From Motiliproteus sp963974645 (GTDB lineage Bacteria > Pseudomonadota > Gammaproteobacteria > Pseudomonadales > Balneatricaceae): 8,493 nucleotides of DNA. Positions within the stretch are counted from its first letter, which is position 1. Each line of letters opens with the position of its first letter. The notes under the pieces are model-generated. The model was given only the letters and a program-made list of their open reading frames with translations. It was not told where the DNA came from and did no database searches. Positions 1 to 6,030 of this stretch are shown one piece after another. Location of the stretch: NCBI GenBank assembly GCA_963974645.1, contig CAXBEA010000132.1:1-8493 (forward strand), written 5' to 3'. Both the position numbers and the translations under genes were made by a program.

Positions 1-1
1 T

Positions 2-613
2 ACCCTGGCAGCATTAACGGGTCACAGCTTGATAGAAGATTTACCCATCTCGTTTACAGCCGTGGCGGCGGATATCGCCAATGAAAAAGAGATATGGATC
101 AGTAAAGGGCCCATCTTTGACGCTATTCGAGCGTCAATTTCCCTGCCGCTGTTGTTTGCTCCCGTTGTCCGCAATGGAGTGAAGCTACTCGATGGCGGTA
201 TTCTTAATCCGGTGCCGATCGCCCCGACGTTTAAGGATCATACCGACCTGACAATTGCGGTAAACCTTTCTGGCCCCCCCGACCTATCATTGGGGATTAA
301 AAAAAGCGCCCCAATCACCAATACCGCTCAACGATCCGCTATGTCAAAGAAAATTGATCGGCTTGTTAATTCAATAACCCCGAGCGCGTCCGAAAAAAAG
401 ACCCTGAGTATGTACGGTATCGCCTACCAGGCTATTGATGCCATGCAGGGGACCATTGCACGCCAAAAACTAGCGGCATACCCTCCGGACCTGTTGTTGG
501 AAGTGCCACGAAACCTCTGTGGTACCCTAGAGTTTGATCGGGCTGAAGAGCTCATTGAATTTGGCTACGCCCTCGCCAAAAAACATTTAAGCGAACTAAA
601 AGGACCGAATTAA
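2..613 (+). CDS. Patatin-like phospholipase (RssA/NTE-type), 5' end cut off by the window
   Basis: The frame is open from base 2, so the gene starts left of the window; the TTG at 29 is an internal codon, not a credible start. The 203 visible residues are the C-terminal part of a patatin-fold serine acyl hydrolase, which cleaves acyl esters of (phospho)lipids using a Ser-Asp dyad. Seen here are the family stretch FTAVAADI, the segment AIRASISLPLLFAPV, and LLDGGILNPVPI, whose Asp (codon 191-193) is the catalytic Asp of the DGG motif. The oxyanion glycines and the GxSxG nucleophile must lie upstream and cannot be checked. The tail (YPPDLLLEVP, then LEFDRAEELIEFGYALAKK) is typical of short bacterial RssA-like members. 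No signal peptide can be judged. The family is secure; the substrate is unknown. Confidence 0.88.
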   Translation, partial: TLAALTGHSLIEDLPISFTAVAADIANEKEIWISKGPIFDAIRASISLPLLFAPVVRNGVKLLDGGILNPVPIAPTFKDHTDLTIAVNLSGPPDLSLGIKKSAPITNTAQRSAMSKKIDRLVNSITPSASEKKTLSMYGIAYQAIDAMQGTIARQKLAAYPPDLLLEVPRNLCGTLEFDRAEELIEFGYALAKKHLSELKGPN

Positions 614-614
614 A

Positions 615-640
615 AGGACGCTAATTAAAGCGTCTTCCTG
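615..640 (+). terminator. Weak hairpin just after the patatin gene, possible terminator
   Basis: GACGC (617-621) and GCGTC (630-634) can pair across an A/T-rich 8-base loop, followed by TTCCTG. It begins three bases after the stop codon, which suits a terminator, but the stem has only 5 bp and the T-tract is interrupted. Low confidence. Confidence 0.3.
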
Positions 641-671
641 AGCGCTCTGCCGTCATTCGATCCGACCATCT

Positions 672-709
672 AACGCTGCGCAGCGCTTACCGGTGGTAAG
701 TGCAGCGTT
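672..709. repeat. Long imperfect hairpin (8 + 6 bp) of unknown role
   Basis: AACGCTGC (672-679) pairs with GCAGCGTT (702-709), and inside it CTTACC (686-691) pairs with GGTAAG (695-700) over a three-base loop. One internal loop (GCAGCG opposite T) separates the two stems. The outer left arm is preceded by ATCT, giving ATCTAAC, which fits the RYYYAAC half of an integron attC core, but the right side (GTTCGTT) does not fit GTTRRRY. It could equally be a REP-like element or the patatin gene's terminator. The structure is read directly; the role is unknown. Confidence 0.5.
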
Positions 710-950
710 CGTTTGCTCCTCGCTTTACGGATACCTGTCAGGCCTGACGGACGACTTTAGGATGCCAGGTCACAGGACCCGCAGGGCCGATTGCATCTAC
801 GACAACGTGCCCCCCCCGACCCAGTTATCGACAAACTTGGCGAATGTTGTGGCGATTGTATTGGGTGAGCCTATACGCGACGATATAGAAACGGCTGTCG
901 AGCGAGTCGACCTTGCGCGTATAGTTTAGTCAAAAAAGTCCAGATTCTTA

Positions 951-979
951 CTGAGACGCCCGCGCTGGCACAATATAAT
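951..979 (+). promoter_or_regulatory. Putative sigma70 promoter upstream of queD
   Basis: A perfect TATAAT (974-979) lies 17 bases after CTGAGA (951-956), a four-of-six match to TTGACA. Transcription would start near 986 and give queD a leader of about 145 bases. The TGGCAC at 966-971 resembles a sigma54 -24 element, but no -12 TTGC follows at the right distance, so sigma54 is not supported. Confidence 0.4.
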
Positions 980-1030
980 TTGATTATCCCTTGAACCCAC
1001 CCTATCCTGTCGGCAGTGAAGATATTCCAG

Positions 1031-1060
1031 CGCCTCGAGAGATCGGGGCGTTTCCGTTTC
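1031..1060 (+). terminator. Terminator-like hairpin inside the queD leader
   Basis: CGCCTCG (1031-1037) pairs with CGGGGCG (1044-1050), seven pairs with one G-T, around a six-base loop, followed by TTTCCGTTTC. It has the shape of a modest intrinsic terminator on the plus strand. Since it lies between the putative promoter at 951-979 and queD, it could end upstream transcription or act as an attenuator. I see no preQ1 aptamer consensus before it, so a riboswitch is not supported. Confidence 0.35.
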
Positions 1061-1132
1061 AGAAAACAGCTTTCCCACCCTAGCGGCCATACCAATAAAT
1101 AAACAGAATTATATCAAAGAGTTAAACAAAAA

Positions 1133-1492
1133 ATGCAAATCTACAAAGAGTTTACCTTCGAAGCCGCCCATCTACTGCCCCATGTACCCGAGGGACATAA
1201 ATGCGGACGGCTGCACGGCCACTCTTTTTTTGTTCGCATCTATGTCAGCGGTGAGGTCGATAGCCACAGCGGTTGGATTATCGATTTTTCCGAGATCAAA
1301 CAGGCTTTCAAGCCGATCTATGATCGGCTCGATCATTATTACCTGAACGACATTCGCGGTTTAGAAAATCCGACCAGTGAAGTGCTGGCGCGCTGGATCT
1401 GGAACGAGCTGAAACCCGCCCTCCCGCTGTTAAGTCGCATCCTGATCAAGGAAACCTGCACCAGTGGTTGCATCTATGAGGGTGAAGACTGA
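1133..1492 (+). CDS. queD: 6-carboxy-5,6,7,8-tetrahydropterin synthase QueD
   Basis: This cytoplasmic zinc enzyme (119 aa; E. coli QueD 121 aa) converts 7,8-dihydroneopterin triphosphate to 6-carboxytetrahydropterin, the first committed step towards preQ0 and queuosine in tRNA. The family features are all visible. The zinc ligands are His13 (in EAAH) and His28/His30 (LHGH), and the catalytic Cys24 lies in GHKCGRLHGH. DFSEIK is at 51-56, LDHYYLN at 66-72, NPTSE at 79-83, and the C-terminal KETCTSGC carries the conserved Glu107. The ATG start gives a full-length protein; the Shine-Dalgarno sequence is weak (AAGAG, about 11 bases upstream). No other queuosine gene (queC, queE, queF) lies in the window, so it is probably a single-gene unit. 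Confidence 0.96.
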   Translation: MQIYKEFTFEAAHLLPHVPEGHKCGRLHGHSFFVRIYVSGEVDSHSGWIIDFSEIKQAFKPIYDRLDHYYLNDIRGLENPTSEVLARWIWNELKPALPLLSRILIKETCTSGCIYEGED

Positions 1493-1702
1493 ACAACAGC
1501 GCTGCGGCATAAAGGCTGAAACAACGCGCCCCCCTCTAATGCCCATTGGAGCTATCGATAGCCTAGGGTAATCTATGGAACAAGTCCCTTGCGCACCGGT
1601 CCGTTCTATAGCCCGCAGAGCACACTCGAGACCTGTTTGCAGGTTCCCTAACGCTAACCACTCCCTTAAGATGACAGCCTACAGATTCTGATACCCGTTG
1701 CC
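1493..1702. other. Spacer between queD and the CDF gene
   Basis: These 210 bases hold no gene. They contain a 12-base palindrome, GCTATCGATAGC (1551-1562), and a small ACCTG/CAGGT hairpin (1631-1644), but no T-tract terminator and no convincing promoter. The CDF promoter must lie here or upstream of queD; I cannot place it. Confidence 0.4.
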
Positions 1703-2905
1703 ATGCAGACAGAAAAGCACCACCACAGTCATAGCCATCACCCTCAGGATTTCGATCTACCCGAGGATAAGCGTAAATATGCGATCCGGGTAACCTGGAT
1801 TGGTGCCGTGCTCGATACCCTTCTCGGCATCGCTAAAATTCTGATCGGCATTGTTTATTCTTCGCACGCACTGATTGCAGATGGCATCCACTCGCTATCG
1901 GACCTGGTTACCGACTTCATGGTTGTGGTGATCGTCAACGTCTCTCACGCCGAACCGGATGAGAAGCACCCCTACGGGCATGAACGCTTCGAAACCCTTG
2001 GCACCGTTGCGCTTGGTTTTATTTTGGTAGCTGTTGCCGGTGCCATGGCCTATGAAAGCGTTCAAAGTTTATTCACCGGGTCTAAGACTTCAATTCCTGG
2101 CTGGCCCACACTGGTCGTGGCATTAATATCCATCATCTCCAAGGAGTGGATTTTTCGTTACACCCTGGCCGCCGGTAAAAAACTAGGATCTGACCTGCTG
2201 ATCGCCAACGCCTGGCACTCGCGGACAGACGCCTATTCGTCGATCGTCGTCTTTATCGGTATCGGTGGCGCCATGCTGGGTGCCCCCTGGCTCGATAGCG
2301 TGGCCGTCATCGGAGTCGCTGTCTTTGTCGCCAAAATAGGCTGGGACCTAAGCTGGAAAAGTTTGCAGGAGCTGGTTGATACCGCTATCCCCCAGGATGA
2401 GCTGGATGCACTTAGCCAAGAAGTACAGGCCGTCGAAGGCGTTATTGACGTCCATAGTTTTAAATCGCGGAAGATGGGTGCTAAAACGCTCCTAGAGATG
2501 CACCTTCAGGTTTCACCCTATATCAGCGCCTCCGAAGGCCACTATATCGGTGATACGGCGGTTCTTCGGTTGTTAAAAAAATTCCCCTCGATTGGCCATA
2601 TCATTTTTCACGTTGATACCGAAGATGATGATGAACACCTGGTCTGTCAACTGCTCCCGCTTCGCTCTGAGGTTAAAGCGATCATTGACGATGCGTTGCG
2701 GGAGATCGCACCGGACCTGCAACGCAGCCGACTCAATCTACACTACCTCGGTGGTAAGATCGAAGCAGACCTGTTTATCGAAGCTGCCGACGGGAGCATT
2801 CTGCTAGAAAGTCACGAACATCATCAGGCACTGACCCGGCAACTCAATCAACGCCTGCTTGGCAACAGTTGGTTTCGCAAACTTACACTCTGGAGCGCAG
2901 GCTAA
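1703..2905 (+). CDS. Cation diffusion facilitator (CDF) metal exporter with a C-terminal extension
   Basis: This is an inner-membrane proton-coupled exporter of divalent metals such as Zn2+, Fe2+ or Cd2+. The N-terminus is His-rich (HHHSHSHH, 6-13), probably for metal capture. About six membrane segments follow (near 30-51, 57-80, 99-119, 133-150, 167-190, 197-213). The transport site is H63xxxD67 (HSLSD) in TM2 and H172xxxD176 (HSRTD) in TM5. PYGHERFETLG follows TM2, as is usual. A cytoplasmic ZT-dimer domain spans about 222-312 and ends in IGHIIFHVDTEDDDEH. At 400 aa it is about 100 longer than YiiP or ZitB; the extra 318-400 segment looks like a second, diverged copy of that domain. The HxxxD pairs fit zinc-type members, but the metal is not certain. 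An in-frame stop at 1667 and no upstream start fix the ATG; there is no clear Shine-Dalgarno sequence. Single gene, facing the sulP remnant. Confidence 0.93.
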   Translation: MQTEKHHHSHSHHPQDFDLPEDKRKYAIRVTWIGAVLDTLLGIAKILIGIVYSSHALIADGIHSLSDLVTDFMVVVIVNVSHAEPDEKHPYGHERFETLGTVALGFILVAVAGAMAYESVQSLFTGSKTSIPGWPTLVVALISIISKEWIFRYTLAAGKKLGSDLLIANAWHSRTDAYSSIVVFIGIGGAMLGAPWLDSVAVIGVAVFVAKIGWDLSWKSLQELVDTAIPQDELDALSQEVQAVEGVIDVHSFKSRKMGAKTLLEMHLQVSPYISASEGHYIGDTAVLRLLKKFPSIGHIIFHVDTEDDDEHLVCQLLPLRSEVKAIIDDALREIAPDLQRSRLNLHYLGGKIEADLFIEAADGSILLESHEHHQALTRQLNQRLLGNSWFRKLTLWSAG

Positions 2906-2952
2906 GCGCTAGTCCTTAAGCTGTATTGCCGATTAACGTCTCGGCTACCGGC

Positions 2953-3327
2953 TTAGGCTGCACCCAATCGCTGGCAAGCACGTTCGAGCGCCTGCTCGCG
3001 GTTGGTACAGATATACTTCTCATCCAGATGTCGCAGCATCCTCATCCGCCGCAACACTGCCTCCACCAGAGGGGTCATCCCAACCAGATAGACATCGCGG
3101 TGGTTATCGCGTGATTCCAGGACGATCTCCTCGATCGTCAGCGCGGTGGACACATCTATGTAAGGCACCGCCGACATATCCAGCAGCAAAGAATCGTGAG
3201 GACGCGAATCACGTAGCTTGGCATGGATGCCTTTAGCCGCACCAAAACTAATCGGTCCATCGAGTCGATACAGCAACAGCCGGTCGCCGGTGACTAGCAA
3301 CATCTCCCGCGCCCGATGACACACCAA
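2953..3327 (-). CDS. Residual STAS-domain reading frame within the sulP remnant
   Basis: This 124-codon frame (nominal GTG at 3327) covers the whole STAS domain of the former permease. STAS domains form a small alpha/beta fold that regulates SulP transport or, in anti-sigma antagonists, binds a partner. The segment AVPYIDVSTALTIEE contains the loop after the second buried strand. No Shine-Dalgarno sequence precedes the GTG, and its first ~8 codons are the other frame of SulP N-terminal DNA, so it is most likely untranslated debris rather than a free STAS protein. Confidence 0.35.
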   Translation of the reverse strand: MVCHRAREMLLVTGDRLLLYRLDGPISFGAAKGIHAKLRDSRPHDSLLLDMSAVPYIDVSTALTIEEIVLESRDNHRDVYLVGMTPLVEAVLRRMRMLRHLDEKYICTNREQALERACQRLGAA

Positions 3328-3406
3328 AGGCTAGGGCCAAGGATAAGGCTACGATCCCGGCCGTCACTCCGCCATAAAGATCGCCGCGCAAATTAGTAAA
3401 AATCAA
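2953..3406 (-). pseudogene. SulP-family anion permease, membrane domain deleted and frame shifted
   Basis: Read from 3406 down, the minus strand encodes the N-terminus of a SulP sulfate/bicarbonate-type permease: LRGDLYGGVTAG, then IVALSLALAFGVSSGAG, about 34 codons from a TTG or a lost start. Near 3305-3314 it passes, in a different frame, straight into the C-terminal STAS domain (LLLYRLDGPISFGAAKG, then LLLDMSAVPYIDVSTAL), which runs to the stop at 2953. An intact SulP protein has roughly 500 or more residues with 10-14 membrane spans; here about 350-400 residues are missing. The normal frame stops at 3248-3250 after 52 codons. The TM1 proline usual in VALPLALAF is Ser22. Both surviving parts are otherwise free of stops, so the deletion looks recent. 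A metagenomic misassembly is the main alternative. Confidence 0.85.
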
Positions 3407-3589
3407 CCCTTAACTAACCCCACCGGAACAATACACCTCGATCAAACATTCTCCATCCTAATCCAATATCAAACATTTCTTTATAGTTCAATAAGATAAC
3501 TTGGATAAATGCAACTATCGACCAACACCCTAGCTTGCGCCTAAGCAACGACTGCGGCATTCTTGCCCGCCTTGAGGAACAAACTCCCT
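3407..3589. other. Divergent spacer between the sulP remnant and rluA
   Basis: No gene is visible. The stretch should hold the old sulP promoter (minus) and the rluA promoter (plus), but no clear -35/-10 pair stands out on either strand. A ten-base direct repeat, ATCAAACATT, occurs at 3441-3450 and 3468-3477, 27 bases apart start to start; it could be a regulator site but is short enough to be chance. Confidence 0.4.
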
Positions 3590-4210
3590 ATGATCGAAAT
3601 TATCTATGCTGACGAGCAAATAGTCGTCGCCAACAAACCCCATGACCTGCTTTCAGTTCCAGGACGAGGCCCAGACAATCAAGACTGCCTGCTGCTTCGA
3701 TTGCAGCCCCAGTATCCAACCCTGCGGATTGTCCATCGGCTCGATTGCGCAACCTCAGGGCTGATGGTGTTGGCGCTGGATGCTGATAGCCACCGCGAGC
3801 TAAGTCGTCAGTTCCATGATCGCATCACCCAAAAACGTTATATCGCCATGATTGCTGGCTCGCCGCAGCAAGCCAGCGGCTCAGTTGAACTGCCACTGCG
3901 CTGCGACTGGGAAAACCGTCCGAAACAGGTGGTCGATCATCAGCAAGGAAAACACGCGCTGACCCATTACCGCGTTCTCGAACAGCGTCCAGACCAGGCA
4001 AGAGTCGAACTGACACCGATCACCGGTCGCTCACACCAACTACGGGTGCATATGCAGTCGATGGGACACCCGATCCTCGGTGATCGCTTCTACGCAAATG
4101 CAGCCGCCCTAAAACAGGCTGATCGCTTGCTGCTGCACGCGCAGCAGCTGGGTTTCAACCACCCACTCAGCCAGCAGCCGCTAAGCTTTGTGGCCCCCAG
4201 CCCCTTTTAA
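3590..4210 (+). CDS. rluA: Dual-specificity rRNA/tRNA pseudouridine synthase RluA
   Basis: By homology this enzyme converts uridine to pseudouridine at 23S rRNA position 746 and tRNA position 32. The 206-aa product follows E. coli RluA (219 aa) closely along its length. NKPHDLLSVPGRG is at 15-27; VHRLDCATSG carries the catalytic Asp52; LPLRCDWENRPKQ (101-113) and PITGRSHQLRVHM (143-155) are motifs shared with RluA; GHPILGDRFYA and a closing SFVAPSPF complete it. There is no S4 domain, as in RluA and unlike RluC/RluD. The ATG at 3590 is preferred to an in-frame TTG at 3563 because E. coli RluA aligns from about here and GAGG (3574-3577) lies about 12 bases upstream. It is followed by a hairpin terminator and is probably monocistronic. 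Confidence 0.95.
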   Translation: MIEIIYADEQIVVANKPHDLLSVPGRGPDNQDCLLLRLQPQYPTLRIVHRLDCATSGLMVLALDADSHRELSRQFHDRITQKRYIAMIAGSPQQASGSVELPLRCDWENRPKQVVDHQQGKHALTHYRVLEQRPDQARVELTPITGRSHQLRVHMQSMGHPILGDRFYANAAALKQADRLLLHAQQLGFNHPLSQQPLSFVAPSPF

Positions 4211-4224
4211 CCCGAGTTATCGAT

Positions 4225-4253
4225 CAAAACGGTGGCCTCAGCCGCCAGTTTTG
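4225..4253 (+). terminator. Hairpin terminator after rluA
   Basis: CAAAAC and GGTGGC (4225-4236) pair with GCCGCC (4241-4246) and GTTTTG (4248-4253): 12 pairs with one G-T, one bulged A and a CTCA loop. The GC-rich core followed by AGTTTTG has the form of an intrinsic terminator, and the A-run on the other side could make it bidirectional. It starts 15 bases after the rluA stop and abuts the purC -10 element. Confidence 0.65.
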
Positions 4254-4260
4254 CTAGAAT
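4252..4260 (+). promoter_or_regulatory. Extended -10 promoter element for purC
   Basis: TGCTAGAAT is an extended -10 (TGn followed by TAGAAT, five of six matches to TATAAT). No good -35 lies 16-18 bases upstream, where the rluA terminator stem sits, as is common for extended -10 promoters. The predicted start near 4267 gives purC a leader of about 98 bases. I see no PurR operator in the leader. Confidence 0.5.
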
Positions 4261-4286
4261 CGCCGCTCTAGGAACAGACTGATATG

Positions 4287-4302
4287 TAGGCCAAGCGGCC
4301 TA
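4287..4302 (+). other. Perfect hairpin in the purC leader
   Basis: TAGGCC (4287-4292) and GGCCTA (4297-4302) pair perfectly around AAGC. It lies about 20 bases into the predicted purC leader RNA and about 60 bases before the ATG. No T-tract follows, so it is not a terminator. It may affect RNA stability or nothing; it does not match a known purine riboswitch. Confidence 0.35.
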
Positions 4303-4364
4303 TCCCTACGCACGTAATTCCTGGACCCAAACCTCTTCAATCTGCAGCCATACAGGACAGAACC

Positions 4365-5468
4365 ATGAGTCTTGCTGACAAGGTATTAGCCGTCAATAAC
4401 GATCTCCCGATCCGCAGCGACAGTCCCGTTCACAGCGGTAAAGTTCGCTCCGTATACTGGCTCACCGAAGCCGATAGCCGTCGCCTTATTCAGGAAAAAG
4501 GCTATGACGTAGCTGCAGACGCACCGCTGGCTATCATGGTCATTAGTGACCGGATCTCCGCCTTCGATTGCATCTGGCACGGCGAGGGCGGCATGCGCGG
4601 CGTACCCGGCAAAGGGGCTGCGCTGAACGCAATCTCCAACCACTGGTTCAAACTGTTCCGCGAGCAGGGGCTGGCTGACAGCCATATCCTCGACATTCCG
4701 CATCCTTTTGTCTGGATTGTGCAGAAAGCCAAACCGGTCATGATCGAGGCGATCTGTCGTCAGTACATCACCGGCTCCATGTGGCGCGCTTACACCAGGG
4801 GCGAACGTGAGTTTTGTGGTATTGAGATTCCTGACGGGCTGCAGAAAGACCAGAAACTGCCAGAATTGCTGATCACCCCCTCTTCTAAAGGCATCCTCAA
4901 GGGAATTCCTGGCGTGCCCGAGGTGGATGACGTCAACATCACCCGCAGCGATATCGAAGCCAACTTTGCGGCATTTAACTTCAACTGCGCGGAGGATATC
5001 GGCCAATACGAGAAGTTGCTCAAAGAGGGGTTTAACGTCATCAGCGAAGCGCTGGCCAAGCTGGATCAGATTTTTATCGATACCAAGTTTGAATTTGGCT
5101 ACGTCAACGACCGCCAGGGGAAGCAGAAACTGATCTATATGGATGAAGTTGGCACACCCGACTCGTCTCGCATCTGGGACGGTGCCCAGTACCTTAAGGG
5201 TAACGTGGTTGAAAACTCGAAAGAGGGCTTCCGTCAGCGGCTACTCAACCACTTCCCCGATCCTGATATCCTGCTGAACAAAGATCGAATGAGCGAACGT
5301 CAAGCGCTAGCGCGGGATAATGCGCTGCCAGAAGCGGTGTTGATGGATGTGTCCAGGACTTATGTGGGTATCGCGGAGAAGGTAACGGGGACCAAGCTAG
5401 TTCTTTCTGAAAATCCGAAAGCAGAAATCATCGAGATCCTACGCGACCAGTATGGCTTAATTGATTAA
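4365..5468 (+). CDS. purC: Phosphoribosylaminoimidazole-succinocarboxamide (SAICAR) synthase, long form
   Basis: This cytoplasmic ATP-dependent ligase joins CAIR and L-aspartate to make SAICAR in de novo purine synthesis. At 367 aa it belongs to the long form seen in many marine gammaproteobacteria rather than the ~237-aa E. coli form. Core motifs are present: SGKVRSVY (24-31, nucleotide loop), SDRISAFD (61-68), MRGVPGKG (77-84), RQYITGSMWRAY (132-143), LITPSSKG (169-176), FIDTKFEFG (237-245) and MDEVGTPDSSR (259-269). The ATG has a good Shine-Dalgarno sequence (AGGA, 4354-4357, 7 bases upstream). It has its own promoter-like element and ends facing a minus-strand gene, so it is likely transcribed alone. 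Sequence and length look intact. Confidence 0.97.
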   Translation: MSLADKVLAVNNDLPIRSDSPVHSGKVRSVYWLTEADSRRLIQEKGYDVAADAPLAIMVISDRISAFDCIWHGEGGMRGVPGKGAALNAISNHWFKLFREQGLADSHILDIPHPFVWIVQKAKPVMIEAICRQYITGSMWRAYTRGEREFCGIEIPDGLQKDQKLPELLITPSSKGILKGIPGVPEVDDVNITRSDIEANFAAFNFNCAEDIGQYEKLLKEGFNVISEALAKLDQIFIDTKFEFGYVNDRQGKQKLIYMDEVGTPDSSRIWDGAQYLKGNVVENSKEGFRQRLLNHFPDPDILLNKDRMSERQALARDNALPEAVLMDVSRTYVGIAEKVTGTKLVLSENPKAEIIEILRDQYGLID

Positions 5469-5507
5469 CATTGATAGTTCAACACTCATGCCTTTCTAGC
5501 TGTGCTC

Positions 5508-5532
5508 CGGGGCGGATTTTTAATCCGTCCCG
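5508..5532. terminator. Strong hairpin between convergent purC and the deoxyribosyltransferase gene
   Basis: CGGGGCGGATT (5508-5518) pairs with AATCCGTCCCG (5522-5532), eleven pairs with one G-T, around a TTT loop. It fills the gap between the two stop codons and ends one base before the minus-strand stop. Neither side carries a proper T-tract; the T-run is in the loop. It may act as a shared terminator or 3'-end stabiliser for both transcripts. Confidence 0.5.
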
Positions 5533-5533
5533 A

Positions 5534-6022
5534 TTACTCAGTGCTAGCGACCAGTAGCGCATCCAACAACGACTCGATCTGGGTATAGATCACCCCTCCA
5601 CTGGCCTGGATAAAGTACTCCACCTGCAGATTGACCTTGCTGCCAAGATTGTCACAACTCAGCCGAAAATCCCCCCGATAGCCGAAGATCCGCTTACCCC
5701 GTGCAAAGCCGTACCCGATCTCCGCAGCAGTCCCTGAATCCACATCCACACCATCCAGATTAGCTACAATCCAGTCACAACGGTCAATCGCTTCGGTATT
5801 GATCCGACCTATATCTGCGTTGATGCGGGCCAACGCATCGCGTTGTTGATTCAGATCGGTCTGCGCCAAAGCAGCCTGCAACTCCGCGCTATTATTAAGT
5901 TGCCAGGGATCTAGCAACTCGAAACCTCGCTGCTCCAGCGCAGGGATTAGCCGCTGGTAGTAAAACAGGCGTCCCACTTCAGAAAATCCCAGCGGCCCTG
6001 CGAGGTAGATTAATTGCGGCAT
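5534..6022 (-). CDS. Nucleoside 2-deoxyribosyltransferase family protein
   Basis: The 162-aa product has the family's Rossmann-like fold. IYLAGPLGF (5-13) is the N-terminal substrate loop, CDWIVANLDGVDVDSGTA (82-99) follows, and EIGYGFARGKRIFGYRGDFR begins with Glu101, the expected nucleophile. NLQVEYFI (131-138) supplies the Asn typical of the C-terminal active-site part. True members swap bases between 2'-deoxyribonucleosides; relatives hydrolyse nucleotide N-glycosidic bonds, so the exact reaction is open. The Shine-Dalgarno GGAG sits 5 bases before the ATG and overlaps the stop of the preceding dehydrogenase gene, leaving only 8 bases between the two; they are surely cotranscribed. It converges on purC with a strong hairpin between. 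No signal peptide; cytoplasmic. Confidence 0.85.
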   Translation of the reverse strand: MPQLIYLAGPLGFSEVGRLFYYQRLIPALEQRGFELLDPWQLNNSAELQAALAQTDLNQQRDALARINADIGRINTEAIDRCDWIVANLDGVDVDSGTAAEIGYGFARGKRIFGYRGDFRLSCDNLGSKVNLQVEYFIQASGGVIYTQIESLLDALLVASTE

Positions 6023-6030
6023 TATGACTC

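Larger units (their letters stand above)
614..1132. other. 519-base intergenic stretch without a recognisable gene
   Basis: No frame here gives a protein I recognise. On the plus strand a 78-codon frame (GTG 693 to 929) lacks a Shine-Dalgarno sequence and resembles no family. On the minus strand a 54-codon frame (ATG at 1090, stop at 926; begins MAARVGKLFSETETPR, ends LSKNLDFFD) also lacks a Shine-Dalgarno sequence and is unrecognised; it could be a small gene, a decayed gene or chance. The stretch does hold structured elements: an imperfect hairpin at 672-709, a TATAAT box at 974-979 and a terminator-like hairpin at 1031-1060. It may be a degraded former gene plus the queD leader, but that is inference. 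Confidence 0.6.

Noticed and set aside
871..924. Nine-base perfect inverted repeat CTATACGCG / CGCGTATAG with a 36-base spacer
   Set aside because: A repeat of this length and spacing is expected about once by chance in a window this size; no target duplication or transposase flanks it.
966..982. Sigma54 promoter at TGGCAC upstream of queD
   Set aside because: No TTGC-type -12 element lies at the required spacing; the TATAAT box explains the site better.
1551..1562. Palindrome GCTATCGATAGC upstream of the CDF gene as a metal-regulator operator
   Set aside because: Twelve-base palindromes are expected about twice by chance here, and it does not match a Zur, Fur or MerR-type site that I know.
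2928..2945. GCCGA/TCGGC hairpin between the CDF gene and the sulP remnant as a terminator
   Set aside because: The stem is only 5 bp with an eight-base loop and no T-tract on either strand.
3441..3477. Direct repeat ATCAAACATT as a regulator site for rluA or sulP
   Set aside because: Only ten bases and two copies; chance is likely and no promoter is clearly placed beside it.
4386..5059. Long minus-strand frames opposite purC
   Set aside because: They are antisense shadows of a well-conserved gene and resemble no protein family.
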